Notes: generated by a model not told the origin, from the sequence alone. 64,000 nucleotides of DNA from Caulobacter soli (GCF_011045195.1 NZ_CP049199.1:4819501-4883500), one strand, 5' to 3'; counted from the first letter of the stretch, positions 32,603 to 41,478 are shown. Translations and numbers: made by a program.

Positions 32603-33487
32603 CTACTTCAGCGGCAGGAATAGCTCCACGACCACCTCGTGCGTCGCCGCGTTCGGTGGGAACGAGAAGTGGCGTTGGCAGTAGATCGGGAAGTCCCGGG
32701 CTTCCTCGCCGCTGGCGGGCAGCCAGTCGCGATAGAGATAGAGCGCGGCCGGCTCCAGGTTATGGATGTCGTGGACGACCCGTAGCACCGCGCAGCGGCC
32801 GCCGGGGATAACGCCCGCCTTCATCACCGCGTCGTCGGGCGCGATCGGCCGGTCGGTCCCGATGCAGAGGTCCATGCTGTAGTCGGCGGGGTTCTCGGGG
32901 ATCCGCTCGGACCGGAAGATGTTGAAGGTCGAACTGGTCTGCGGCGACAGGTCGGCGGCCTTTCGCCAGGCGATGAACCGCTCGATCGTGTCGCCCAGCG
33001 TCGCCCGGTCGCCCCGGTGCTCAAGGACCGCCACCGGCGTGGGAGAGACCTCGCGGAGGGTCACGTCTTTCGGTTCGTAGATGATCTGCATGATCTTGCT
33101 CCTGGCGTTGTTCAAAGGCCCGAAGGCCGCAAGCCACGGCGCCCAGTCGGGCGATTTCCGGAACGACGAAGGCGACTGCCGAAACCTTTGCCGGAAGGCG
33201 CGGGCGAAGGCGTCCGGCGCGTCGTAGCCGGCCTCCATCGCGATCTCCGTCACGCTGCGAGCCTGGTTCGAGGCCAGCTGGTGCGAAGCGCGTTTCAGAC
33301 GGGCCAGCTGGACGTAGCGATGCACCGACAACCCGAAGGTCGCCATGAACTGCCGATGGAAATGGAACTTGGAGAAGGCCGCCACGCGGCTGACCGTCTC
33401 CAGGTCCAGGTCACCGTCCAAGTGCTGGTCGACATGGTCCAGCACCCGCTGCATCCGAGCCTGGTAGTTTTGAAGCGCCGTCTTCAT
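32603..33487 (-). CDS. AraC-family regulator with GyrI-like effector domain
   Basis: A 294-residue transcription factor. Two helix-turn-helix motifs of the AraC type cover residues 13-112: VSRVAAFSKFHFHRQFMATF and ITEIAMEAGYDAPDAFARAF-like ITEIA...AFRQRFRQSPSSFR. A Rob/GyrI-like ligand-binding domain (about 135-292) follows, with VAVLEHRGDRATLGDTIERF, GRCAVLRVVHDIHNL and the closing EVVVELFLPLK. Such proteins bind amphipathic compounds and regulate drug or stress genes. ATG 33487 follows AAAGGGTGACG; a GTG two codons upstream is less likely. The targets are not evident nearby. Confidence 0.9.
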   Translation of the reverse strand: MKTALQNYQARMQRVLDHVDQHLDGDLDLETVSRVAAFSKFHFHRQFMATFGLSVHRYVQLARLKRASHQLASNQARSVTEIAMEAGYDAPDAFARAFRQRFRQSPSSFRKSPDWAPWLAAFGPLNNARSKIMQIIYEPKDVTLREVSPTPVAVLEHRGDRATLGDTIERFIAWRKAADLSPQTSSTFNIFRSERIPENPADYSMDLCIGTDRPIAPDDAVMKAGVIPGGRCAVLRVVHDIHNLEPAALYLYRDWLPASGEEARDFPIYCQRHFSFPPNAATHEVVVELFLPLK

Positions 33488-33667
33488 CGTCACCCTTTTC
33501 CGTGGTGGCGCCAGTTAGTCGCTCACCATCGGGTCGTGCTCGACCGATCTTGCGGTTTGACGCGGCTCGAGCTCCCGCGCCCGAGAACATGACAAAAAAG
33601 TAAGGGACGAAACGCCCCAGGTGATGGCCAAGTCGCGGTTCGGATTTTCCAACGGATCGCTTTTTCC

Positions 33668-35794
33668 ATGAAACGTATCTGGTTCGCGGCCGCCGCCATG
33701 GCCGCGCTGTCGCTGTCGGCCTTCGGCGCGGAAGCGCGTGAGGATCACGACCACGCCTGCCTCAACGACCCCTGCACCCTGCAGTCGCTGTTCGTGGCCG
33801 CCGACACCCCCGCGGCCGGCCCGGCGACGATGTCGCTGGAGTCGCCGCGTTACGGAACCTGGGGCTTCGACGTGGCGGGCATGGACCGTTCGGTCAAGCC
33901 GGGCGACGACTTCTACAAGTTCGCCAACGGGACCTGGGACGCCAACACCGCCATCCCCAGCGACCGCACCCGCTACGGCAATTTCGACAAGCTGTCGGAG
34001 CTGTCGGAAGCCCGCACCAAGGCGATCATCACTGAGGCCGCCTCGGCCAAGAACCCCGACGCCGACACGGTCAAGATCGGCGCCGCCTACAAGGCGTTCA
34101 TGGACGAGGCCCTGGCCGAGAAGCTGGACGCCAAGCCGATCGCCCCGGAACTGGCCGACATCCGCAAGGTCGCGTCCAGGGACGATTTCACCGCCCTGAT
34201 GGGCCGCAGTCCGACCACCGGCTTCTCGACGATCCTGGGCCTGGGCATCAGCCCCGACGCCAAGAACCCCACTCGCTACGCCGTCTACGCCGTGACGGAC
34301 GGCCTCAGCCTGCCCGATCGCGACTACTATCTCGACGCCAAGTTCGCCGAGAAGAAGACCGCCTACGAGGCCTATGTCGCCCAACTGCTGACCTTGATCG
34401 GCTGGGACAAACCGGCCGAGAACGCCAAGGCCGTCGTCGCCTTCGAAACCCAGCTGGCCGAGGCTTCCTGGACCCGCGCCGAGCGCCGCGACCGCGACAA
34501 GACCTACAACCCGATGAACCTGGCCGAACTTCAGGCCCTGACCCCTGGCTTCGCCTGGAAGCGCTATCTGATCGGGACCGAGCTGCCCGCGTTCGACCGC
34601 GTGGTGGTGACCACCAACACCGCCTTCCCCAAGTTCGCCAAGGTCTATGCCGACACCCCGCTGGACACCCTGAAGGCCTGGCAGGCGTTCAAGGTGGCCG
34701 ACCGCGCCGCGCCCATGCTGTCCAAGCGCTTCGTCGACGCCAGCTACGAGTTCCGCAACAAGACCCTGGCCGGCCAGCCCGAGCAGAAGCCCCGCTGGAA
34801 GCGCGCCGTCGCGGCGGTGAACGGCGAACTGGGCGAGTCGGTCGGCCGCGTCTATGTGGCCCGCTACTTCCCCCCGCAGTCCAAGGCCAAGATGATCGAC
34901 CTGGTCGGCAATATCCGGAGCGTCCTGAAAGCCCGCCTGAAGACGCTGGACTGGATGTCGCCGGAGACCAAGGCCCAGGCCGAGGACAAGCTGGCGCAGT
35001 TCACGGTCAAGATCGGCTATCCCGACAAGTGGCGCGACTATTCCAAGCTGGAGATCAAGGCCGACGACGTCTACGGCAACGCCATCCGCTCGGACGCCTT
35101 CGAATGGCGCCACGACGTCGAGCGCCTGAACGGGCCGGTCGACAAGAGCGAGTGGGGCATGACCCCGCAGACGGTCAACGCCTACTACAACTCGGTCAAT
35201 AACGAGATCGTCTTCCCGGCCGCCATCCTCCAGGCCCCGTTCTTCCATCCGGACGCCGACCCGGCCGTCAACTACGGCGGCATCGGCGGGGTGATCGGCC
35301 ACGAGATCAGCCACGGCTTCGACGACCAGGGCCGCAAATCGGACGGCAAGGGCGTGCTGCGCGACTGGTGGACGGCGCAGGACGCCGCCAAGTTCAAGAC
35401 CCAGGCCGACAAGCTGGGCGCCCAGTACGGCGCCTTCGAGCCCCTGCCCGGCGCCAAGGTCAACGGCGCCCTGACCATGGGCGAGAACATCGGCGACATG
35501 GGCGGCCTGGCCTTCGCCCTGCAGGCCTATCACGCCTCGCTGGGCGGCAAGCCGGCCCCGGTGATCGACGGCTTCACCGGCGACCAGCGCGTCTATCTGG
35601 GCTGGGCTCAGGTCTGGCGCTCGAAGATCCGCGACGACGCCCTGCGCCAACAGGTGGTCAGCGACCCCCACTCGCCGGCCTATTACCGCGTCAACGGCAC
35701 GATCCGGAACCAGGACGGCTGGTACGGCGCCTTCGACGTCAAGCCGGGCGACAAGTTGTATGTGGCCCCGGAGGACCGGGTTCGGATCTGGTAG
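33668..35794 (+). CDS. M13-family (neprilysin-like) zinc metallopeptidase
   Basis: A 708-residue exported oligopeptidase. It has a signal peptide (AAAMAALSLSAFGAEA) and the M13 N-terminal domain beginning GFDVAGMDRSVKPGDDFYKF (residues 75-94), a strong family marker. The C-terminal peptidase domain carries VNAYYNSVNNEIVFPAAIL for substrate binding, the zinc motif HEISH within GVIGHEISHGFDD, and the third ligand in GENIGDMGG. An acidic/His-rich leader (REDHDHACLNDPC) follows the signal peptide. Likely periplasmic or surface degradation of small peptides. A strong terminator lies 80 bp downstream. Confidence 0.93.
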   Translation: MKRIWFAAAAMAALSLSAFGAEAREDHDHACLNDPCTLQSLFVAADTPAAGPATMSLESPRYGTWGFDVAGMDRSVKPGDDFYKFANGTWDANTAIPSDRTRYGNFDKLSELSEARTKAIITEAASAKNPDADTVKIGAAYKAFMDEALAEKLDAKPIAPELADIRKVASRDDFTALMGRSPTTGFSTILGLGISPDAKNPTRYAVYAVTDGLSLPDRDYYLDAKFAEKKTAYEAYVAQLLTLIGWDKPAENAKAVVAFETQLAEASWTRAERRDRDKTYNPMNLAELQALTPGFAWKRYLIGTELPAFDRVVVTTNTAFPKFAKVYADTPLDTLKAWQAFKVADRAAPMLSKRFVDASYEFRNKTLAGQPEQKPRWKRAVAAVNGELGESVGRVYVARYFPPQSKAKMIDLVGNIRSVLKARLKTLDWMSPETKAQAEDKLAQFTVKIGYPDKWRDYSKLEIKADDVYGNAIRSDAFEWRHDVERLNGPVDKSEWGMTPQTVNAYYNSVNNEIVFPAAILQAPFFHPDADPAVNYGGIGGVIGHEISHGFDDQGRKSDGKGVLRDWWTAQDAAKFKTQADKLGAQYGAFEPLPGAKVNGALTMGENIGDMGGLAFALQAYHASLGGKPAPVIDGFTGDQRVYLGWAQVWRSKIRDDALRQQVVSDPHSPAYYRVNGTIRNQDGWYGAFDVKPGDKLYVAPEDRVRIW

Positions 35795-35804
35795 AGACAG
35801 CCGG

Positions 35805-35869
35805 GGGACATGCCCTTGGGCGTGTCCCCTCCGCGTCCCGAACAAGGGACACGCCCAAGGGCATGTCCC
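35805..35869. repeat. double palindrome, GGGACATGCCC...GGGCGTGTCCC
   Basis: Arm 1 (35805-35828) and arm 2 (35846-35869) are 24-nt near-perfect inverted copies. Each arm is itself almost palindromic (GGGACATGCCC with GGGCGTGTCCC), so several foldings are possible. It is followed directly by a terminator. Confidence 0.75.
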
Positions 35870-35875
35870 AAACGC

Positions 35876-35911
35876 AAAAACGGCGGCTCGCCATGCGGAG
35901 CCGCCGTTTTT
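35876..35911. terminator. strong bidirectional Rho-independent terminator
   Basis: AAAAACGGCGGCTC pairs with GAGCCGCCGTTTTT around a loop of about 8 nt. The symmetrical A/T runs suit termination of the M13 gene on the plus strand and of any minus-strand transcript from hisG. Confidence 0.85.
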
Positions 35912-36199
35912 ATCATCTGCGTCAAAACCAGAAGCCGCGACCTAGAAACACCAAACCCGCCGCGGGGGATAATCGCGACGGGTCCGGCTATTTCTCGATC
36001 ATTCGATCTAGGTGGGCGTTTCCTCCCCGAAACGCCGAAGGAAGGGAGCTCTCTTTGGGCTCGTTTCTTCCTTGCAAGGGTTAGAAACGGCAAATCCGAG
36101 ATGGTGTCAACGGCAACAATCGGGAATCCGTAAGGGCCAGCGAAATTTTTGACACAAAAGCGTTAGATTGGACTGTCGGGTCAAACTTATCGCCGTTCT

Positions 36200-36238
36200 C
36201 TCGGTCTTTTTTTGACAAGTCAGTCAAAACTTACCGAG
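36200..36238. other. nested AT-rich hairpin next to hisG
   Basis: CTCGGT and ACCGAG form an outer stem. It encloses TTTTGAC and GTCAAAA arms around a hexamer. It lies 4 bp beyond the hisG stop. It lacks the order of a classic terminator, since the T-run precedes the stem on the plus strand, so it may be an operator or an atypical 3' processing signal. Confidence 0.45.
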
Positions 36239-36242
36239 ACAA

Positions 36243-37208
36243 TCATTTCCCCAAAGCCTTCCGAAGCTGGTCCAGGACCGCCGATCGCGACTCGAACACA
36301 TAGTCCGGGCGCGAGACCGTGACCGGCTCGACGCCGGCCGCGCCTAAAGCGGCGGCGGCCTCGAACAGGTCGGACGCGGCCAGCAAGGCCCCGTTGGCCC
36401 GCCGCGCGCCCTGGCCGACGAACGCCGCCACGGCCGCCTGGCCCGCCGCGTCCTGCTCGGCCGGCCAGACCAGGGTGGCCATGTTGCGCGCCCGCCCCTT
36501 GGCCTCGACCACCGACAGCAGCCGGGCCAGCGAGTCGATCTGTGCGTCGGTCCACGGGGTGATCAGCGAAGCGGTCAGCTGGGCCTGGCTCTTCAGGATC
36601 ACGCCGTCCGACAGGATCTTCAGGCCGTTGGCCGCCAGGGTCGCGCCCGTGGTGGTGATGTCGACGACCAGCTCGGCCGCTCCGGCCGCCGGCGCCCCCT
36701 CGGTGGCCCCGCTGCTCTCGACGATCCGGTAGTCGGCCACGCCATGGCGGGCGAAGAAGGCCCGGGTCTGGGTGACGTACTTGGTGGCCACGCGCAGGCG
36801 CCGGCCGGTCTTGGCCAGATGCGCGTGCCCGACCTCGTCGAGGTCGGCCATGGTGTCGACGTCCAGCCAGCTCTTGGGGGCGGTCACCACCAGGTCGGCG
36901 CGGCCGAAACCCAGGGCCCGCAGCAGCATCACCCGGCTGTCCATGTCGTCGCCGCGCTCGCGCAGCAGGTCCTCGCCGGTGACGCCCAGGTGCAGCTCGC
37001 CCGAATCAAGGCCCGCGGCGATATCGCCGGCCGACAGCAGCCGCACCGACACGCCCGGCAGACCCGACAGCTCGGCGCTGTAGCCGCGCGACCCGCCGGT
37101 CATTTCCAGTTTGAAGCCGCACTCGGCCAGCCAGGCCTCGAGCTGCTCCTTCAGGCGGCCTTTCGACGGAATAGCGAAAATCATCGGCCCAGTCCCTGGA
37201 GTACTCAT
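36243..37208 (-). CDS. hisG: ATP phosphoribosyltransferase
   Basis: Catalyses the first step of histidine synthesis, joining ATP and PRPP. The 321 residues begin FAIPSKGRLKEQLEAWLAEC, and the body includes GVTGEDLLRERG, ATKYVTQTRAFFARHGV and the PRPP loop DITTTGATLAANGL. HisG enzymes that need HisZ are normally short (about 210-230 residues). This one has a further 90 or so C-terminal residues (SDLFEAAAALGAAGVEPVTV), weakly like the regulatory HisG_C domain, although hisZ is adjacent. The ATG overlaps the hisZ stop by 4 nt, so the two are translationally coupled in hisS-hisZ-hisG. Confidence 0.93.
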   Translation of the reverse strand: MSTPGTGPMIFAIPSKGRLKEQLEAWLAECGFKLEMTGGSRGYSAELSGLPGVSVRLLSAGDIAAGLDSGELHLGVTGEDLLRERGDDMDSRVMLLRALGFGRADLVVTAPKSWLDVDTMADLDEVGHAHLAKTGRRLRVATKYVTQTRAFFARHGVADYRIVESSGATEGAPAAGAAELVVDITTTGATLAANGLKILSDGVILKSQAQLTASLITPWTDAQIDSLARLLSVVEAKGRARNMATLVWPAEQDAAGQAAVAAFVGQGARRANGALLAASDLFEAAAALGAAGVEPVTVSRPDYVFESRSAVLDQLRKALGK

Positions 37209-38335
37209 TCGCCGCCCCCCGCATAGGCTCGCGCCGGGCGCACCATGCAGCCCACGGCGCCGGTCTTGCTCTCCGCCCCCAATCGCGCGAGCAGGCCGTC
37301 ATAGCGGCCGCCGGCGGCCACCGGCCGTTCCTCGTCCAGGGCGTCGCTGCGCACCTCGAACAGGAAGCCGTCGTAGTAGCCGAACGCCCGCCCGAAGGCG
37401 GCCGTCAGCCGCATGCGGTCCTCCGGTACGCCGCGCGCGACCAGGCCGGCCAGGCGCTTGCGCCAGCCGTTCAGGGCCGCGTCCAGCGCCGCGCGCCGGG
37501 GGCCGCCCAGGGCCGAGATGGCGTCCAGGGCCGCGCCCGGACGGTCGCTGACCGCCAGGAAGGCCCGCACCGCGTCGGCTTCCTCGGGCGACAGGCTGCC
37601 GGCCTTGGCCGATTGGGCGCGTTCGACCAGGCGGTGGGCGATCTCGGCGGGACGGCGGCCGCCCACCGGCTCGATGCCGGCCAGCGACCACAGCTCCTGC
37701 AGCACCGCCGAGGCCTCGGCCTCCGGCAGGCCGGCCAGCAACGTCGCAATGCGGCTCTGCTCGCCGGTCACGGCCTCGCCGCCGCCCTCCAGCTCGATCT
37801 TCAGCTGGCGCGGCCGCGTAAAGGCCCGCTTCAGCCGCGCGCCCAGCGGCGGGGTCAGGCCCAGGCTGTCGACGAAGGCCGCGAACAGGCTGACATCGCC
37901 CAGCAGCAGGGTCAGGTCCGAACGCCCGCCGGCCGCGGACGCGGCCCAGGCCAGGGCGGCGATCTCGGCGTCGGCGGCGACCGGGTCGCCGCCTTCGAAA
38001 GCCTCGATCCCGACCTGCAGAAACTCCTCGGCGCGATCCGAGCCGCGCGGCGCGACGCGGAACGCCTTGCCTTCATAGAAGTAGCGACCCTCGCCGTTCC
38101 CAGCCGCCAGATGTTCCCGCGCGATGGCCACGGTGAAGTCGGGACGCAGGCAGGCCTCCTCGCCCGCGTCGCCCGAGACCACGAACAGCCGCGAGCGCAT
38201 GGCCTCGCCCGCCAGGTCCAGCAGCAGGCCCAGAGGCTGCAGCACCGGCGCGTCGGTCGGCGCGGCGCCGGCGGCCAGGAACGGGGCGCGGATGGCGTCG
38301 AGCGCCTCCGCCGGAATGGAACGCTCGAGCCTCAC
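37205..38335 (-). CDS. hisZ: ATP phosphoribosyltransferase regulatory subunit
   Basis: A 376-residue paralogue of histidyl-tRNA synthetase that lacks tRNA charging and acts as the regulatory partner of HisG. It keeps class II synthetase-like strands such as CLRPDFTVAIAREHLA (motif 2 region) and FLQVGIEAFEGGDPVAADAE, and ends with GGRYDGLLARLGAESKTGAVGC in two stretches. It lacks the anticodon-binding domain that HisS has. It sits between hisS and hisG, overlaps hisG by 4 nt and starts 1 bp after the hisS stop. Confidence 0.92.
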   Translation of the reverse strand: MRLERSIPAEALDAIRAPFLAAGAAPTDAPVLQPLGLLLDLAGEAMRSRLFVVSGDAGEEACLRPDFTVAIAREHLAAGNGEGRYFYEGKAFRVAPRGSDRAEEFLQVGIEAFEGGDPVAADAEIAALAWAASAAGGRSDLTLLLGDVSLFAAFVDSLGLTPPLGARLKRAFTRPRQLKIELEGGGEAVTGEQSRIATLLAGLPEAEASAVLQELWSLAGIEPVGGRRPAEIAHRLVERAQSAKAGSLSPEEADAVRAFLAVSDRPGAALDAISALGGPRRAALDAALNGWRKRLAGLVARGVPEDRMRLTAAFGRAFGYYDGFLFEVRSDALDEERPVAAGGRYDGLLARLGAESKTGAVGCMVRPARAYAGGGE

Positions 38336-38336
38336 A

Positions 38337-39827
38337 TCAACCCCCGATGATCTTACGCACCGCCGCGACCAGCTCGCCGCGCGGGATAGTCTGCTGGCCG
38401 GGCCGCTCGGCCTTCCAGGCGGCGTTGTCGGCCACCCCGGCGGCCAGCTCGCGTCCGAGGTCCAGGTCCTTGATGGTCACCGTGCCGGCCGCGATCTCGT
38501 CGCCGCCCAGCATGATGGCCGCCGGCGCCATGCGGCGGTCGGCGTATTTCATTTGCGGCCGCATGCCCGAGGTCCCCAGATAGACCTCGGCCGCGATCCC
38601 CGCCGAGCGCAGCTCGCCGACCACCGAGAAGTACTCGCCCATGTGGGCCTGGTCGAAATTGATGATCACCACCGGCCCCCTGGCCTGCCCGCCCGGCTCG
38701 CGCCCCGCCGCCCGCAGCGCCGCCGCCAGGCGCGAGACGCCGAACGAGAAGCCCGTGGCCGGGGTCACCTGGCCGGTGAACCGCGCCACCAGGTCGTCAT
38801 AGCGCCCGCCGCCGCCGATCGAGCCGAACGACACCTTGTTCCCCTTGTCGTCCGTGGTCGACAGCAGCAGCTCGGCCTCGAACACCGCGCCGGTGTAGTA
38901 TTCCAGCCCCCGGACGATCGAAGGCTCGAACAACGCCTGGTCGTCGGCCACGCCCAGGCTCTTCAGCGCCGCGTCGATCTTGGCCAGTTCCTCCAGCCCC
39001 TCGTCGCCCTCGGCCGAACCGCCGATGACATTGGCGATCTTGGCCAGGGTGTCCGAGCGCCCGCCGGAGCCGGCCTGGACGAAATCGAGCACCGAGTCGA
39101 TCGCCTTGCCGACCAGGCCCGCGCCCTTGGTGAAAGCGCCGCTCTCGTCCAGGCGCCCTTCGCCCAGCAGCAGGCGCACGCCCTCCACGCCCAGGCGGTC
39201 CAGCTTGTCGACGGCCCGCAGCACGCCCAGCTTCTGGCCGTTGGTCTCGACCCCGGCGGCGGTCAGCAGGCCGTTCAGCAGCTTGCGATTGTTGATCTTC
39301 AGCACCGCCGCGCCGCGCGGCAAGCCGGCGGCCTGCAGACCCTCGACGGCCATGGCGATGATCTCGGCGTCGGCCTCGGGACGGGCCGAGCCGACGGTGT
39401 CGGCGTCGCACTGGATGAACTCGCGGAACCGCCCCGGCCCCGGCTTCTCGTTGCGCCACACCGGCCCGAAGGCGTAGCGGCGGAACGGCTTGGGCAGGGT
39501 CTCCCAGTTCTGGGCGGCGAAGCGGGCCAGGGGCGCGGTCAGGTCGTAGCGCAGCGCCATCCACTGGTCGTCGTCGTCCTGCAGGGCGAACACCCCCTCG
39601 TTGGGACGGTCGCTGTCGGGCAGGAACTTGCCCAGGGCGTCGGCATATTCGAACGCCCCGGTGTCCAGCGCCTCGAAGCCGTAGCGCTCATAGACCGCCG
39701 ACACCGCCTCCAGGATCGCCCGCTCGGCCCTAAGGTCCCGGGCGCGCTTGTCGGCGAACCCGCGCGGATTGCGGGCCTCGGGACGGAAGGTTTCCGCCGG
39801 GGGAGCATCGTGGGTCTGGTCGGTCAT
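38337..39827 (-). CDS. hisS: histidyl-tRNA synthetase
   Basis: Charges tRNA-His. The 496 residues show class II motifs: ALRYDLTAPLARF, the motif 2 arginine segment RYAFGPVWRNEKPGPGRFRE, GLEYYTGAVFEAEL (histidine A motif) and GFSFGVSRLAAAL (motif 3). An anticodon-binding domain fills the last 100 residues. The N-terminal extension of about 15 residues before FRPEARNPRGFADKRA is disordered. It is the first gene of hisS-hisZ-hisG. Placing the synthetase with its own paralogue and with HisG links charging capacity to histidine synthesis. No leader peptide or T-box was seen upstream. Confidence 0.94.
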   Translation of the reverse strand: MTDQTHDAPPAETFRPEARNPRGFADKRARDLRAERAILEAVSAVYERYGFEALDTGAFEYADALGKFLPDSDRPNEGVFALQDDDDQWMALRYDLTAPLARFAAQNWETLPKPFRRYAFGPVWRNEKPGPGRFREFIQCDADTVGSARPEADAEIIAMAVEGLQAAGLPRGAAVLKINNRKLLNGLLTAAGVETNGQKLGVLRAVDKLDRLGVEGVRLLLGEGRLDESGAFTKGAGLVGKAIDSVLDFVQAGSGGRSDTLAKIANVIGGSAEGDEGLEELAKIDAALKSLGVADDQALFEPSIVRGLEYYTGAVFEAELLLSTTDDKGNKVSFGSIGGGGRYDDLVARFTGQVTPATGFSFGVSRLAAALRAAGREPGGQARGPVVIINFDQAHMGEYFSVVGELRSAGIAAEVYLGTSGMRPQMKYADRRMAPAAIMLGGDEIAAGTVTIKDLDLGRELAAGVADNAAWKAERPGQQTIPRGELVAAVRKIIGG

Positions 39828-40157
39828 GCGCGCGTCGGGTCCTGGTCGTAGGTCTCGACGGATGGCGCTTTAGCTTAAAGCCCCATCCGCCTTGGGCGGG
39901 GCTGCGGCTGGGTGTCGCTAGAGCGAACGGACCCGGCCGATCCCGCGAGGCGAGGTCGGATGGTGGTGGCGGCCGTGATGGTGCGGCGTGCGGGTCATTG
40001 GGGCGGGGCTATAGCGGATGAGGGGCGGTGGGGGAAGGGGGAGGTATCTTAACGCGCTGCCAAGTTCGCTCCCCGCGTAAAGAAAGCCCGCCGAGCGAAC
40101 TCAGCGGGCTCAAGTTGAAGATGAGGGGGATGGGGCGCTCGGCTTACGCCCACGCAC
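39828..40157. other. hisS upstream region, no gene
   Basis: 330 bp of GC-rich DNA. It contains an AGCCCC...GGGGCT hairpin near 39877-39903 and, at the far side, the terminator of the small gene at 40158. No coding region is supported, and no histidine-rich leader was found. Confidence 0.5.
40079..40110 (-). terminator. Rho-independent terminator of the YjzC-like gene
   Basis: On the minus strand AGCCCGC pairs with GCGGGCT around a 12-nt loop and is followed by TTCTTT. It lies about 48 bp past the stop at 40158. Confidence 0.7.
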
Positions 40158-40340
40158 TCAGGCGTACCGAACGAGACGCCAGGTCACCGCGCGGCCACCG
40201 TACGGCGGGAACACGTTGTTCTTGGCGATCGGTGCGGTCGTCGTCGGCGTGCCCACGACCTCCCAGACGCCGCTTTCGGGGCAGCGCTCGCCCGTGCGGC
40301 CGGTGGTGCCGATCGGGGCCTTCGAAGCAGTTCCGTACAT
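40158..40340 (-). CDS. YjzC-like small protein
   Basis: A 60-residue protein: after MYGTASKAPIGTT comes TGERCPESGVWEVVG, then KNNVFPPYGGRAVTW. The G-x-x-CP-x-SG-x-W and later FPP pattern is that of the YjzC-like family of tiny proteins, which have no known function. ATG 40340 is preceded by GAAGGA at 8 bp, fixing the start; a TTG five codons upstream would leave no such site. It is divergent from the sigma-like gene at 40480. Confidence 0.65.
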   Translation of the reverse strand: MYGTASKAPIGTTGRTGERCPESGVWEVVGTPTTTAPIAKNNVFPPYGGRAVTWRLVRYA

Positions 40341-40479
40341 AGCTAATTCCTTCAAATCGGAGGGTCCATTTTGGCCCTCTCAATAGGAGGTGCTCATCAG
40401 CCGCCTCTTCGCGGACAAAATTATTTTTGTCCGCGCTCGCGCCATTGTTGAGTATGGTGAAGGTAAGGGGGAACGGATC

Positions 40480-41064
40480 ATGACGGCGACCTCAGGGCAG
40501 CCGCGCGGTGGCACTGATGCAATGAGCCTTGACGACCTCGAGGACGCGCTGGATCAGCTCAATGACGAGGACGTCGAGCGCCTTGTCGCAAAGGCAGGCG
40601 CCTACGCGCTCGGTACTGGTGTCGAACCCGTCGATTTGCTCCACGACGCGATTACCGCCGCACTTGATGGAACTCGGTCCTGGCCGCGCAGCATTATGCT
40701 CGAAGCTTTCCTGGTGATGTCGATGAAGAGCATCGCTTCGAATCTCCGTCGAAAAGCTCGACGGACAACCCCCGTGGACATGTCGTCAGAGAGCCATGGC
40801 GTCCAGGAAGCCCAACAACGCTTCGTCTTTGAATCAGAAGATCAGGCGCTCTCTGGAATTCGCTGTAAAGCGCTGATTGAGAAGGTTCACGACCTGTTTA
40901 GCGACGATGAACAAGCTTTAGCTGTCGTGCTCGGCAGGTTTGATGAACTGTCAGTCCAAGAGATCTGCGACTTTGGGAATTTTGATCGAAAAGCGTACGA
41001 AACGGTGAGTAAGCGCGTTCAAAGGAAACTGGGTGAGGCTGTTCGTGGCGGAGCCATCCAATGA
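40480..41064 (+). CDS. sigma-70-like regulator, first gene of a three-gene cassette
   Basis: A 194-residue protein that looks like a small RNA polymerase sigma factor. The segment PVDLLHDAITAALDGTRSWP then FLVMSMKSIASNLRRKARR resembles sigma region 2. The C-terminal EDEQALAVVLGRFDELSVQE-like stretch, with a helix-turn-helix FGNFDRKAYETVSKRVQRKL, fits region 4. ATG 40480 is chosen over an earlier in-frame start at 40390 because it follows GGGGGAAC spacing and the region 2 match begins later. The ATGA overlap couples it to the next gene. GC is visibly lower than in the surroundings, suggesting transfer. It could instead be a DNA-binding protein that only mimics sigma. Confidence 0.6.
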   Translation: MTATSGQPRGGTDAMSLDDLEDALDQLNDEDVERLVAKAGAYALGTGVEPVDLLHDAITAALDGTRSWPRSIMLEAFLVMSMKSIASNLRRKARRTTPVDMSSESHGVQEAQQRFVFESEDQALSGIRCKALIEKVHDLFSDDEQALAVVLGRFDELSVQEICDFGNFDRKAYETVSKRVQRKLGEAVRGGAIQ

Positions 41065-41477
41065 CGCATGACCCTGAGGTCGATTTCCGTGCCATCGATG
41101 CCTTGGCAGACATTTTAGCGGAAGCGATCGACGACGCGCCGCAATCTGAGATTCAAAACCATTTAGCTGCCCGATATGGCAGCGCCAGCAATGCCGTTGT
41201 CGCTGCTAGAGCGTCCATCCGCACCGCCATGAAGAACGTCGCCGCCCGTCGGCGCGCTCAAATTAGACATCAGCTTGATAGCGCCGCACACTCTGTTGAA
41301 CCATCCATACAAGCATTCTCTCGTGAAGAGCTTCTTCAAATATTGGAACAGCATACAGCCAATGACGATGGAGCGACTCCTGTAACGCTAGCCGCTCGAC
41401 ACGGAAGAGGAGAAATGGATGATGAAGAGCTTCGCTCACTTGTTAGCGACATTTTCGCTCTGAGGTCGGACATATAA
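41061..41477 (+). CDS. unknown protein, middle gene of the sigma/ImmA cassette
   Basis: A 138-residue acidic, largely helical protein I do not recognise. The first half reads RAIDALADILAEAIDDAPQS and then AASARYGSAS-like helices with basic clusters (AARRRAQIRHQL). The second half has FSREELLQILEQH and MDDEELRSLVSDIF. No signal peptide, membrane segment or metal motif is present. It overlaps the sigma-like gene by 4 nt and is followed 1 bp later by the metalloprotease gene. By position it could be an anti-sigma factor or the cleavage target of the protease; this is inference only. Confidence 0.55.
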   Translation: MTHDPEVDFRAIDALADILAEAIDDAPQSEIQNHLAARYGSASNAVVAARASIRTAMKNVAARRRAQIRHQLDSAAHSVEPSIQAFSREELLQILEQHTANDDGATPVTLAARHGRGEMDDEELRSLVSDIFALRSDI

Positions 41478-41478
41478 A

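Larger units (their letters stand above)
35795..36242. other. convergent intergenic region with palindromes, no gene
   Basis: It lies between the M13 peptidase and hisG stops and holds the repeat at 35805-35869, a terminator at 35876-35911, and a GGCGTTT-N7-GAAACGCC-type hairpin near 36013-36035. A nested hairpin beside hisG is at 36200-36238. The segment 36100-36240 is noticeably AT-richer than its surroundings. No coding frame looks real. Confidence 0.5.
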
